Shown here piece by piece: positions 1 to 6,880 of a DNA stretch of 12,246 nucleotides (positions are counted from its first letter, which is position 1; each line of letters opens with the position of its first letter). Source of the DNA: Anaerolineales bacterium (lineage in GTDB: Bacteria > Chloroflexota > Anaerolineae > Anaerolineales > UBA4823); NCBI GenBank assembly GCA_022865865.1, contig JALHTN010000628.1, positions 1 to 12,246 of the forward strand. The letters run 5' to 3'. Under the pieces are notes generated by a model. The model ran no database searches, was not told the origin of the DNA, and saw only the letters and a list, made by a program, of their open reading frames with translations. The translations under genes and the position numbers were made by a program.

Positions 1-2
1 AT

Positions 3-155
3 CCTTGGACAGAAGGTTGTCAAGCCCAAACTTGTCAACCCAAACTTGGTTGCTGGAAGATGTTTTACATTGCAGGATCGCTAGGTAACGGCGGCGCTAT
101 CTACTGCCAGTCGCCATGTGAATTAGCCAAGGACTACAACCGGAGGCCTGTATAA
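3..155 (+). CDS. Possible C-terminal tail of an unidentified Cys-rich protein
   Basis: Frame 3 is open from the window edge to a TAA at 153-155 (50 codons). It encodes five cysteines, four of them in C-x4-C and C-x3-C spacings, near a short glycine-rich stretch (AGSLGNGG). A strong hairpin about 27 bases after the stop could end transcription. I do not recognise the protein. Frame 1 is also open to a TAG at 82-84 and contains a short tandem [KN]P[KN]LV repeat, created by a direct repeat of CCCAAACTTG (26-35 and 40-49). The true frame is therefore uncertain and the region may be non-coding. Confidence 0.25.
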   Translation, partial: PWTEGCQAQTCQPKLGCWKMFYIAGSLGNGGAIYCQSPCELAKDYNRRPV

Positions 156-181
156 ATAGCCGGGCCATATCGCCAGAACAG

Positions 182-218
182 AATCAACAAATCACCCGTA
201 CTGGGTGATTTGTTGGTT
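182..218. terminator. Hairpin terminator between a possible upstream gene and catalase
   Basis: The arms are 182-197 and 203-218, about 16 pairs with one G-T wobble, around a five-base loop (198-202). On the plus strand it is followed by a T-rich but interrupted tract (GTTGAGTTTGTTTTA). It lies 54 bases beyond the catalase stop on the minus strand and about 27 bases beyond the possible plus-strand ORF. It could serve both strands. The minus side has no T-run. Confidence 0.6.
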
Positions 219-271
219 GAGTTTGTTTTAGTGACCGGTCAAGCGCTGAACATTTCAGACTTGAAATTAAT

Positions 272-1789
272 TTATCCCTCGAAACCCTCTTCTGATGTTA
301 CCTCGAACAGCTCTGACAGGGGTAGTTCTGCCCAGGCGGTGTACTTATCCAGATCCAGGCCCAGTTTTTGGGCCACGCCGCGGCCATAATCGGGGTCAGC
401 TTTGTAGAAGTGCACCAGCTGACGGGCTAAGATTCGTTCAGGCACACCATCCATCGCTGCGGATAGGTTGCTGAAAAGCTGCTCTTTCTGGTTTTCGGTC
501 ATCAGGCGGAACAATTCGCCCGGCTGAGTGTAATCATCTGCCCCTTGGCGGTGATCGTAGCGATCAGCATCGCCTGAAGTCTTGAGCGGTGGTTCAAGGA
601 ATGTCTTGTCTTCCACGGGGCCATCCATGCTGTTTGGCTCATAATTTACAGCTCCACCAAAATTGCCATCAAAACGCATTTTGCCGTCCCTGTGGTAGGT
701 ATTGACTTCTGAGTGCGGGTGGTTGACCGGTAGGGCAGCATAATTTACACCGATCCGGTATCGATGGGCATCGGCATAGGACATGATGCGGGCTTGCAGC
801 ATCTTATCTGGTGAGAAGCCAATCCCAGGAACGATATTGGAAGGTTCGAAGGCAGCTTGCTCGATTTCAGCATGGTAATTCTCTGGGTTGCGGTTCAGCT
901 CCATGACACCAATTTCCATTAGTGGATACTCTGTATGCGGCCATATCTTGGTCAAGTCGAACGGATTAATGTGATAGGTTTCGGCTTCAGCTTCCGTCAT
1001 AATCTGGGCGTTAACCGTCCACTTGGGGAAATCGCCATTTTCGATGGCCTCGAAGAGATCGCGCTGTGAGCTTTCCCGGTCGGTACCAATCACTTCCGCA
1101 CCCTCAGCGTTGGTCCAGGTCTTGATACCCTGCTGAGTTTTGAAATGCAGCTTCATCCAGAAGCGTTCCTCGTCTGCATTAATAAAACTGTAGGTATGGC
1201 TGCTGTAACCGTTGACGAAACGAAAGCCCTGCGGCAAACCGCGGTCGCTGAACAGAATTGTGACCTGGTGCAAGCTCTCGGGAGAGAGCGACCAGAAATC
1301 CCACATGGCGGTATTAGAGCGCAGATTTGTTTTGGGATCGCGTTTCTGGGTGTGGATGAAATCACTGAATTTGTAGGGATCGCGGATGAAGAAGACCGGC
1401 GTGTTGTTGCCGACCATATCCCAGTTGCCATCTTCAGTGTAGAACTTGACCGCAAAGCCGCGTACGTCTCGTTCAGCATCGGCAGCGCCGCGCTCGCCAG
1501 CAACTGTGGAGAAACGCAGCAGGCATTCGGTTTGCTTGCCGACCTGCGAGAAAATCTTGGCCTTGGAGTATTTGGTTATATCCTTGGTGACCGTGAACGT
1601 GCCGAAAGCACCCGATCCTTTGGCGTGCACAACCCGCTCAGGGACCCGCTCGCGATTGAAGGTCGCCATTTTTTCCAGCAGTTGATAATCCTGCATCAAG
1701 AGTGGGCCGCGCGGCCCGACAGTCAGCGAATTCTGGTTATCACCGATCGGCTGTCCGTGTGCAGTGGTTTGTTGCTTTTTCTTTGCCAT
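272..1789 (-). CDS. katA: Monofunctional heme catalase
   Basis: The 505-residue protein converts hydrogen peroxide to water and oxygen, normally in the cytoplasm. It shows the full signature of small-subunit heme catalases: distal His55 in [15 protein letters not shown], Asn128 in [15 protein letters not shown], and the proximal heme-ligand Tyr338 in [14 protein letters not shown], with Arg334 four residues before it. The spacing H55-N128-Y338 (73 and 210) equals that of bovine catalase (75-148-358). Length fits the short clade; there is no C-terminal flavodoxin-like extension. The ATG is preceded by AAAGGAG (1797-1803 on the minus strand) at suitable spacing. A decayed LysR-type gene lies divergently upstream, and an OxyR-like site sits in the shared spacer, suggesting ancestral peroxide induction. 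Family assignment is near certain. The symbol katA is by family only, as there is no evidence for a specific orthologue. Confidence 0.97.
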   Translation of the reverse strand: MAKKKQQTTAHGQPIGDNQNSLTVGPRGPLLMQDYQLLEKMATFNRERVPERVVHAKGSGAFGTFTVTKDITKYSKAKIFSQVGKQTECLLRFSTVAGERGAADAERDVRGFAVKFYTEDGNWDMVGNNTPVFFIRDPYKFSDFIHTQKRDPKTNLRSNTAMWDFWSLSPESLHQVTILFSDRGLPQGFRFVNGYSSHTYSFINADEERFWMKLHFKTQQGIKTWTNAEGAEVIGTDRESSQRDLFEAIENGDFPKWTVNAQIMTEAEAETYHINPFDLTKIWPHTEYPLMEIGVMELNRNPENYHAEIEQAAFEPSNIVPGIGFSPDKMLQARIMSYADAHRYRIGVNYAALPVNHPHSEVNTYHRDGKMRFDGNFGGAVNYEPNSMDGPVEDKTFLEPPLKTSGDADRYDHRQGADDYTQPGELFRLMTENQKEQLFSNLSAAMDGVPERILARQLVHFYKADPDYGRGVAQKLGLDLDKYTAWAELPLSELFEVTSEEGFEG

Positions 1790-1803
1790 CTTATTTCTCC
1801 TTT

Positions 1804-1924
1804 AATTTGATCATATATTTCCAAATAGACACTATATATTAAATGTACGGAATTATTTTATAGTCGTAAAATATTAATTCCCTATACTCTCTATAGTTTA
1901 CACCTATATCAACAGCAGGACACC
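1804..1924. promoter_or_regulatory. AT-rich divergent promoter region of catalase and LysR remnant
   Basis: This very AT-rich spacer lies between the catalase RBS and the start of the LysR-type remnant. It holds several inverted repeats: an imperfect one at 1851-1879 (ATTTTA facing TAAAAT), the palindrome ATAGACACTAT at 1825-1835, and CTATACTCTCTATAG at 1882-1896. TATA-like hexamers on the minus strand could serve as catalase -10 boxes, but I cannot pick one with a convincing -35. Confidence 0.5.
1871..1907. promoter_or_regulatory. OxyR-like tetrameric binding site
   Basis: The E. coli OxyR consensus is ATAGNTNNNANCTAT, N7, then the same 15-mer again. Positions 1893-1907 match the second 15-mer at every specified base (ATAG 1893-1896, T1898, A1902, CTAT 1904-1907). 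In the first half, CTAT at 1882-1885 is exact, ATAG is ATAT at 1871-1874, and the two inner specified bases differ. Thus three of four tetranucleotides are exact and all lie on the 11-base phase; a further ATAG sits 11 bases earlier at 1860-1863. The site lies just before the LysR remnant and upstream of catalase, which is where OxyR sites are expected. The caveat is that the spacer is AT-rich, so part of the match could be chance. Confidence 0.5.
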
Positions 1925-2095
1925 ATGGAATTCATCAGCTGGAATATTTTGTCACCATTGTTGAAACGGGGGGCTTTCTTTGATGTGTCTTTCTTATAGG
2001 GTGCAGTCCAGTTCAGAAGCGGTTATTTTCAGTTTATATCGACGAGCGATCTCTTCAATGTCACTTCCACAAAGATTCGTGTACTGGGTTATTGA
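1925..2095 (+). pseudogene. Decayed LysR-type (OxyR-like?) regulator, N-terminal remnant
   Basis: After ATG GAA TTC (1925-1933) and two stray bases, frame 1 from 1936 reads QLEYFVTIVETGGF. Restoring one base gives MEFIQLEYFVTIVETGGF, the classic start of a LysR-family DNA-binding domain. A TGA interrupts at 1981-1983. About 24 codons after GGF, in another frame (2051-2089), LFNVTSTKIRVLG matches the LFxRTxRKIRLT segment that ends the LysR helix-turn-helix domain; intact proteins have about 28 residues there, so roughly 11 bases are lost. Nothing recognisable follows, so the effector domain is gone. An AGGA (1917-1920) precedes the ATG. It is divergent from catalase, the usual place for oxyR. 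The LysR call is strong; OxyR identity is inferred from position and the adjacent binding site. Confidence 0.75.
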
Positions 2096-2137
2096 TTGTT
2101 AAAATTATTTCCTCGTTTATTTGTTAATGATTTAACA

Positions 2138-2932
2138 CTATATGCCAAAACTGCTGCTCACTTTCCCCACTGGAGCCATATAAAGCACAAATTCTTCTTC
2201 CCCGTCCACATCCAACAAATCATTCATTTTTGTTTGGTCAAAAGCTCCGACTGAGCATGTGCCAGCACCAATCGCACCCGCAGCGATATAAAGGTTCTGA
2301 CAGATATGTCCAGCATCTAAAGCGATCAACTTAGCCGCAGCTTTGTGATAGCGCCACTCCGAACGATAGGGGATCGCAGTCCAGATGAAGACCACTGCAG
2401 CTTCTTTGATAAAGTAATAAGGCTCTTCAACTGTGCGGCTGTTCTGGTTAAGGCTTCCTTGATTGACCTGCTCTGGCAGAGTCTGGTCGAGCTTTTCCTG
2501 GACCAGCATGTGATCTATGGGTAAGTAGCGGTACAGCCCTGGTTGGATCCCTTCAACATGATGAATGCTCAGGTAAGTTTCTACCGGGTGACGGTTGCCG
2601 CCAGAAGGGACGTTGCGCATGATGTAAGTAATTCCGTCTTCAGTGACTTTGTCGCGGACGCCCTGTGTAGCCCACAGCAGGAAAGAAAGCTCTTCGAGGG
2701 TGATGGTTTTGGTGGTGAATTCTCGGTGGCTGATGCGGTCACGGATGACGTCAATTACAGGCGCTTGACCGACGGTGAACTGGTCAGGAGGGATCAGGTC
2801 GACCAGCTGCGCGCCTGGGGGGATGGGTTTCTGAATATCCGGGCGTGGAAGACCTTTCTGTTGATCGCTGGCGACCTGGTCAAAGTGAGCCCATTCATAG
2901 GTTTTCAGTAATTCACGTTTTGATTTTGGCAT
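2138..2932 (-). CDS. SagB-type nitroreductase-family flavin oxidoreductase
   Basis: The 264-residue protein belongs to the FMN-dependent nitroreductase fold, in the SagB/ThcOx-like branch. Supporting segments are ISHREFTTKTITLEELSFLLWATQG (67-91, in two parts: the S-x-R phosphate-binding start and the LSxLLWATQG helix), PSGGNRHPVETYL (109-121, the branch-typical S-[AG]-G-x-[RN]-HP-E motif), LDAGHICQNLYIAA (205-218) and the C-terminal EEEFVLYMAPVGK (245-257). Length is normal for stand-alone members. The substrate cannot be told. SagB proteins in azoline peptide clusters oxidise heterocycles, but no cyclodehydratase, precursor peptide or transporter is visible here, so this is probably a stand-alone redox enzyme. 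AAAAGGAA (2939-2946, minus strand) precedes the ATG. No Tat or signal peptide is seen, so it is cytoplasmic. Confidence 0.9.
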   Translation of the reverse strand: MPKSKRELLKTYEWAHFDQVASDQQKGLPRPDIQKPIPPGAQLVDLIPPDQFTVGQAPVIDVIRDRISHREFTTKTITLEELSFLLWATQGVRDKVTEDGITYIMRNVPSGGNRHPVETYLSIHHVEGIQPGLYRYLPIDHMLVQEKLDQTLPEQVNQGSLNQNSRTVEEPYYFIKEAAVVFIWTAIPYRSEWRYHKAAAKLIALDAGHICQNLYIAAGAIGAGTCSVGAFDQTKMNDLLDVDGEEEFVLYMAPVGKVSSSFGI

Positions 2933-3049
2933 GGGAATTTCCTTTTGGTTGCGCTGATCGGGGAAATGTAGTTGACAGATGCGTTCTCAGGAATCTATTT
3001 TATCAGTTATGAGGTCGTTGGAAGTTTTCCCATTTAAAGCAAGGTAATA

Positions 3050-3192
3050 TGTATGCTAGGAATCACTTATTAAACGTAATCGGTCAGGAGGACCCTGCCA
3101 AGGAGTGAATTTCATCCAACCATCCTTAAGGTTGAGGGAGGTACGCTGTGCGATATACTTCTTTTTGTATGAATAAAACAGCTATCGACTAA
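3050..3192 (+). promoter_or_regulatory. Possible degenerate ydaO (c-di-AMP) riboswitch
   Basis: Several landmarks of the ydaO-yuaA class occur in the right order: GGAGGACC (3087-3094, compare GGGGGAACC), AAGGAGTGAAT (3100-3110, compare TTGGGGTGAAT), a small hairpin CAACC/GGTTG (3117-3121 with 3130-3134), GAGGGA (3134-3139, compare TAGGGA), and ACAGCTATCGAC (3178-3189, compare the conserved GACAGCTAACC). The class is known to control K+ transporters including kimA (ydaO), and a KimA-like gene lies downstream at 3703. Against it, most landmarks carry substitutions, the first stem is not clear, and a broken gene lies between it and kimA. It may be a decayed copy. I recalled the consensus from memory and have not scored it. 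Confidence 0.3.
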
Positions 3193-3682
3193 TATTGATC
3201 CTTTTGGCCCATTTTCTCGCAACGCGTTGAGCCAGGTCACAAAGAAGCGTTGTTGCCTTGATAAAACGGGAGAGTGGTTAGAAGAATTATTTCATACCTG
3301 GGACATCTTGGTTGGCGGCAGCTGGCGTAGGTCTGGCTTTGAAGCGACTATTTATATATTTATGTTTAAAGTTGACGCATTATTTCCTTATTATCGCTGC
3401 TGGAAACCCTGCAGCTTCGGGTATTTTGCACACAGGATATGGTTAACTTCTGATTTTTAGGAATATGGTTTTTACAAACTCGGGCAGCGTGGGTGTCATC
3501 GAAGGATCGATTGTGGCCCTTTACAATAGTTTAGTCAATAGTACAATATCTGTTTTGGTTGTCTCAGCTTACAAATTGCTCAGCTTTTGGCTACCTTTAT
3601 TATTGGGTTTTCCATTCACCTGGGTTTTACAATCAAGAATAAATAGTTATATAATGACCCCTACCAAAACCATTAAATAAAA
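3190..3682 (+). pseudogene. Broken flippase-like / LPG-synthase-TM (UPF0104) protein, C-terminal part
   Basis: The last about 160 residues of a polytopic membrane protein of the lysylphosphatidylglycerol-synthase transmembrane family (PF03706-like) can be pieced together. Frame 2 (from about 3250) gives GEWLEELFHTWDILVGGSWRR. Frame 0 (from about 3370) gives YFLIIAAGNPAASGILHTGYG, then TAA at 3444-3446, then NMVFTNSGSVGVIEGSIVAL and YKLLSFWLPLLLGF to a TAA at 3678-3680. The segments (x)GxVGVxEGS and YRLLSFWLPLLLG are hallmarks of the family. The TAA sits where relatives have Leu in GYGLPLLLGNM, consistent with a single TTA to TAA change. A frameshift is needed between about 3335 and 3370. No upstream half is found, so the gene is truncated as well as frameshifted. 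Confidence 0.75.
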
Positions 3683-3702
3683 GTATTAACATATCAATAA
3701 AA

Positions 3703-5634
3703 ATGAATCCACCTATAAAACCTAAAATCATTCATCAGCCCGCTACGTACCCCTCACCATCGCGATTACATTCTTGGTTAATCGGGCGCCCGCTTCCAAC
3801 GGCGGATGCAGAGCACCAAGCTATCGGAAAACGGATCGGGTTAGCTGTTTTCTCATCTGATGCGCTCTCATCTACGGCTTACGCCACCCAAGAAATCCTG
3901 GTCATCTTGGCTGTTGCCGGTACCTCAGCCTTAGGCTATGCATTTCCAATAGCAATTGCGATCGTTGCGCTTCTGGCTATCGTCACCATCTCATATCAAC
4001 AAACCATCCATGCTTACCCTAGCGGGGGTGGGGCTTACATTGTCTCCCGAGATAATTTGGGGCAATTCGCTTCGCAAGTCGCTGGGGCAGCATTGCTTTC
4101 GGATTACATCCTGACGGTATCAGTCTCTGTCTCAGCTGGATTAGCCCAGGTGGTTTCTGCATTCCCCTTCCTAATAGAATACCGGGTTTACCTAGCAGTT
4201 GGGGTGGTTATGTTGATAATGGTTATCAATTTGCGAGGAGTCAAAGAATCTGGATTTGTTTTTGCCATCCCGACATATTTCTTCCTGGCAATGCTTACCT
4301 TTACAGTAATCGTGGGTTTTGTGCGATATTTTTCCGGGAATTTACCCAGTTTGATTGATCCCCCAATTATGGATGTGGGAACCACTCAAGCAATAACACT
4401 CTTCTTGATACTGCATGCTTTTTCTAGTGGAACCACAGCCCTCACTGGGGTGGAAGCAATTTCGAACGGGATTCCGGCATTTAAAGAACCACGCAGCCGC
4501 AATGCCGGGCAAACGCTGATTTGGATGTCAGTCATATTGGGGTCATTATTCTTAAGCATCACTTTTTTGTCGGGAGAAATTGGTGCAGTTCCATCTGAAA
4601 TCGAAACCGTCATCTCCCAAATTGCCCGATCAGTTTTTGCGGGTCGCGGAATTCTCTATTTTGCCGTAATCGGTGCCACAACCCTGATTTTATTCATGGC
4701 TGCCAATACCGCCTTCGCCGATTTCCCCCGCTTGAGCGCCCTGCAGGCTTCGGATAAATTCCTTCCCCGCCAACTTACCTATCGAGGCAGTCGCTTAGTG
4801 TACTCCTGGGGCATTGTAACTTTGTCAATGATCGCTGCGTTAATCATTATTCTTTTCCAAGCTAATGTTAATTCGTTGATTCCACTCTATGCCATAGGTG
4901 TATTTTTATCTTTCACATTGTCTCAAGCTGGCATGGCACATCGCTGGTCAAAAATTGGTAAGTTAGGGCCTGAGGATGAGATTAAAGAGCAAGGCTCTGT
5001 TCTTCGGTACGATCCAAGTTGGCGCTGGAAAATGATTGTCAATGGATTTGGAGCGATTTGTACTGCAGTGGTAGTAATAATCTTCGCAACGACCAAATTC
5101 CGGGATGGTGCCTGGCTCGTATTGATCTTGATTCCATTGCTGATTTCAATGTTTTATGCTATCCATCGCCATTACATCCGGCTAGCTGATGATCTATCAT
5201 TATCAGATTATGATTCACCGCCACGCCTAAGTCATCAACATATCATTGTGCCAATCTCCGGGGTTCATAAAGGGACTCTCACTGCGTTACGTTATGCCCG
5301 ATCTCTCAGTAATGACATCACAGCCGTGTTTATAGCCATTGATGACGACCAGACACAACGTATTCAAAATCGATGGGAAAAATGGACTTCAGATGTGCCC
5401 TTAGTCGTGATTGATTCCCCTTACAGGGAATTAATGCACCCTTTAGTAGATTATATTGATACCCAGGCAGCAAAAAATGAGCCAGGTGATATTATCACCG
5501 TGGTTGTTCCGGAGTTTGTACCCAATCGCTGGTGGCACAATTTCTTACACAACCAGAATGCAACCTGGTTGCACTTTGCCTTGAGACATATTCCGGGTGT
5601 CGTAGTTGTGAATGTACCTTACCAGGTGGAATAA
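3703..5634 (+). CDS. kimA: KimA-like high-affinity potassium importer (APC superfamily)
   Basis: The 643-residue protein has about 12 transmembrane helices and a cytosolic C-terminal domain. Similarity to B. subtilis KimA (YdaO), an H+/K+ symporter, runs along the whole membrane part: LIGRPL, GLAVFSSDALSSTAYATQEIL, YPSGGGAYIVSRDNLG, DYILTVSVS, NLRGVKESG, ALTGVEAISNGIPAFKEP, NTAFADFPRLS, IPLYAIGVFLSFTLSQAGM. Functional residues known in KimA are kept: Asp53 and Tyr60 (D36, Y43 in B. subtilis), Asp134-Tyr135 (D117-Y118, same 81-residue spacing) and a Thr in ALTGVEA (248). The soluble region 500-643 looks like a universal-stress-protein fold. The ATG lacks an obvious Shine-Dalgarno; the N-terminus is about 17 residues longer than KimA, so a later start is possible. 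No terminator is seen downstream. K+ import is inferred by homology; other APC substrates are not excluded. Confidence 0.9.
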   Translation: MNPPIKPKIIHQPATYPSPSRLHSWLIGRPLPTADAEHQAIGKRIGLAVFSSDALSSTAYATQEILVILAVAGTSALGYAFPIAIAIVALLAIVTISYQQTIHAYPSGGGAYIVSRDNLGQFASQVAGAALLSDYILTVSVSVSAGLAQVVSAFPFLIEYRVYLAVGVVMLIMVINLRGVKESGFVFAIPTYFFLAMLTFTVIVGFVRYFSGNLPSLIDPPIMDVGTTQAITLFLILHAFSSGTTALTGVEAISNGIPAFKEPRSRNAGQTLIWMSVILGSLFLSITFLSGEIGAVPSEIETVISQIARSVFAGRGILYFAVIGATTLILFMAANTAFADFPRLSALQASDKFLPRQLTYRGSRLVYSWGIVTLSMIAALIIILFQANVNSLIPLYAIGVFLSFTLSQAGMAHRWSKIGKLGPEDEIKEQGSVLRYDPSWRWKMIVNGFGAICTAVVVIIFATTKFRDGAWLVLILIPLLISMFYAIHRHYIRLADDLSLSDYDSPPRLSHQHIIVPISGVHKGTLTALRYARSLSNDITAVFIAIDDDQTQRIQNRWEKWTSDVPLVVIDSPYRELMHPLVDYIDTQAAKNEPGDIITVVVPEFVPNRWWHNFLHNQNATWLHFALRHIPGVVVVNVPYQVE

Positions 5635-6024
5635 TTGATGATCGAATGATTAAATAAGGTCCTTTCATATTTGAACCGAGTATCACCATCACCATGTTAA
5701 TTTTTCTATGAAATTTTTGTGCCATTCAAAGGATTAAATGCACTTAATTCAAACCAGAATATATTCACGACTTGGACCACCGAGTATGCATTTGATCCTC
5801 TGGTGTTCCATGGATATCTCAGATTTTCATCATCCGGGGTTGCATGATTCGAGCGAATTTATTCCACGCTTGTCGGTTAAAGTTGAATAAATTTACTGCT
5901 GGTTAGATGTTGTGATACTGATCAAGCATGAGGGGTATAGCTCTGTATTCATCGGATAACAGGATAAAATACTTTGGAGGGAGCAAGATTATTTTAGACG
6001 ACAAAATGTTCATCATAAAAAGGG
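5635..6024. other. Gene-free stretch after the KimA-like gene
   Basis: About 390 bases without a supportable gene, promoter or terminator. Short open frames on both strands have no recognisable motifs. The right end runs into the presumed terminal sequence of the IS3-family remnant. Confidence 0.6.
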
Positions 6025-6355
6025 CCCAATTTTGGTACCAATTGAAAGTGGAAAATTCATGACTGTTTTGGGGAATTTTGGTAGGATGGCACATGACCCA
6101 ATGCCTCATACGGCCGAATCGCGTTATATTCCTCCAACCAATCTTTAGTAATCGCCTGAGCCTCTGCGAAAGTATTAAATAGAAAGGCATCGAGAACGGA
6201 TTGACGATACGCGCGATTGAAGCGCTCAATACGAGCATTCTGGCCGATTTCCCGGATTGAATGAAGGCCAAAGCGACCTCATGTTCATCTGGCCAGTCTG
6301 CCAGGGTTCGGGAAATCAATTCGGGTCCGTTGTCCAGCCGTAGCTGCATGGGGTA
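6025..6355 (-). pseudogene. IS3-family transposase (OrfB) C-terminal remnant
   Basis: Read on the minus strand from about 6355, the frame gives YP-MQLRLDNGPELISRTL and ADWPDEHEVALAFIQSGKSA, the integrase-core part with the second catalytic Asp in LDNGPE. After a one-base deletion near 6241-6245 it continues as QNARIERFNRAYRQSVLDAF, FNTFAEAQAITKDWLEEYN and AIRPYEALGHVPSYQNSPKQS to a TGA at 6057-6059. The catalytic Glu is in IERFN. The IRPYEALGHVPP-like tail is typical of IS3-family OrfB. Everything upstream (OrfA, first Asp) is missing: homology stops abruptly near 6355, about 20 bases from one copy of a 27-base repeat. The non-coding part to about 6025 may be the IS right end. It cannot encode an active enzyme. 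Confidence 0.88.
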
Positions 6356-6367
6356 TCATCACCTTCT

Positions 6368-6394
6368 ATGCCGGTTGCACCAGGGTTGCACCGG
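6368..6394. repeat. 27-base dispersed repeat, copy 1
   Basis: It matches 10576-10602 at 26 of 27 positions (G here, A there at the 19th base). The unit begins ATGCCGGTTGCACC and ends TTGCACCGG. It contains a direct repeat of TTGCACC and can fold into a bulged hairpin CCGGT(T)GC/GCACCGG. The sequences outside the 27 bases are unrelated. This copy lies next to the truncated end of the IS3-family remnant. Confidence 0.8.
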
Positions 6395-6740
6395 ACATAA
6401 AGAAGGAAAAGTGACTCAATATTCTTCAAGAGCTTCAATAGAGTGTTCTAGACTGTCGCAGATTATTGTTGAGGCTTGAGTTGTAACTCGCAGCGGACCT
6501 GTTCTGAACTGCGTTCCCCATGATTTAGAATGAAAAGCATCAAAGGGGACAATGAGTCTCGAAGGAATTACCCTACATATACGATAATTACACCGTCAGA
6601 TATCATCAAGTAATACTAGTGTTACCTGCATTCAAAATTGCAATCGGCGCAATCCAGATAAGACGCCTATGAAAAAATAATTGATCACCATTTACTCCGG
6701 TCCGAACAGCAATAAAACATATTTTTGTGGATAACACTGG

Positions 6741-6780
6741 TTTTGATCAATGTTTTGGCGCACCAATTTATTTTGATCAA
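6741..6780. repeat. Two TTTTGATCAA palindromic boxes 30 bases apart
   Basis: TTTTGATCAA occurs at 6741-6750 and 6771-6780, each with the eight-base palindrome TTGATCAA. Thirty bases is about three helical turns, as in paired operator sites. A related TTGATCA lies near 6683. No downstream plus-strand gene is recognised, so a regulatory role is unproven. Confidence 0.3.
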
Positions 6781-6880
6781 TACGGGAATCACGGGGGCGA
6801 GCTATAATTCATTGAAAGCGGAAGGAATCCGCTCTTTGGTTATATCGGCACTCCACCGCTTGTGCCATGGGTTGCATATC

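Larger units (their letters stand above)
6356..6880. other. Gene-poor stretch with short repeats
   Basis: No gene is supportable over about 525 bases. It contains one copy of a 27-base dispersed repeat (6368-6394) and two copies of TTTTGATCAA exactly 30 bases apart (6741-6750 and 6771-6780). A 66-codon plus-strand frame at 6725-6925 runs into the methyltransferase gene on the opposite strand; a phrase in it (SLKAEGIRSLVI) faintly recalls GAF domains but is too short to claim. Confidence 0.5.

Noticed and set aside
1145..1810. 221-codon open frame on the plus strand opposite catalase
   Set aside because: It lies wholly antisense to a clearly conserved catalase, has no recognisable domain and no RBS; it is a frame shadow.
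2138..2932. Azoline peptide (SagB/SagCD) biosynthetic cluster
   Set aside because: Only the SagB-type oxidoreductase is present; no YcaO/cyclodehydratase, precursor peptide, protease or transporter adjoins it.
3227..3460. 77-residue plus-strand small protein
   Set aside because: Its first part is one frame of the broken LPG-synthase-TM gene and its second part is the wrong frame; it is not an independent gene.
6741..6780. FNR/CRP-type binding sites
   Set aside because: FNR sites need TTGAT and ATCAA separated by four bases; here the halves abut (TTGATCAA), so the match fails.
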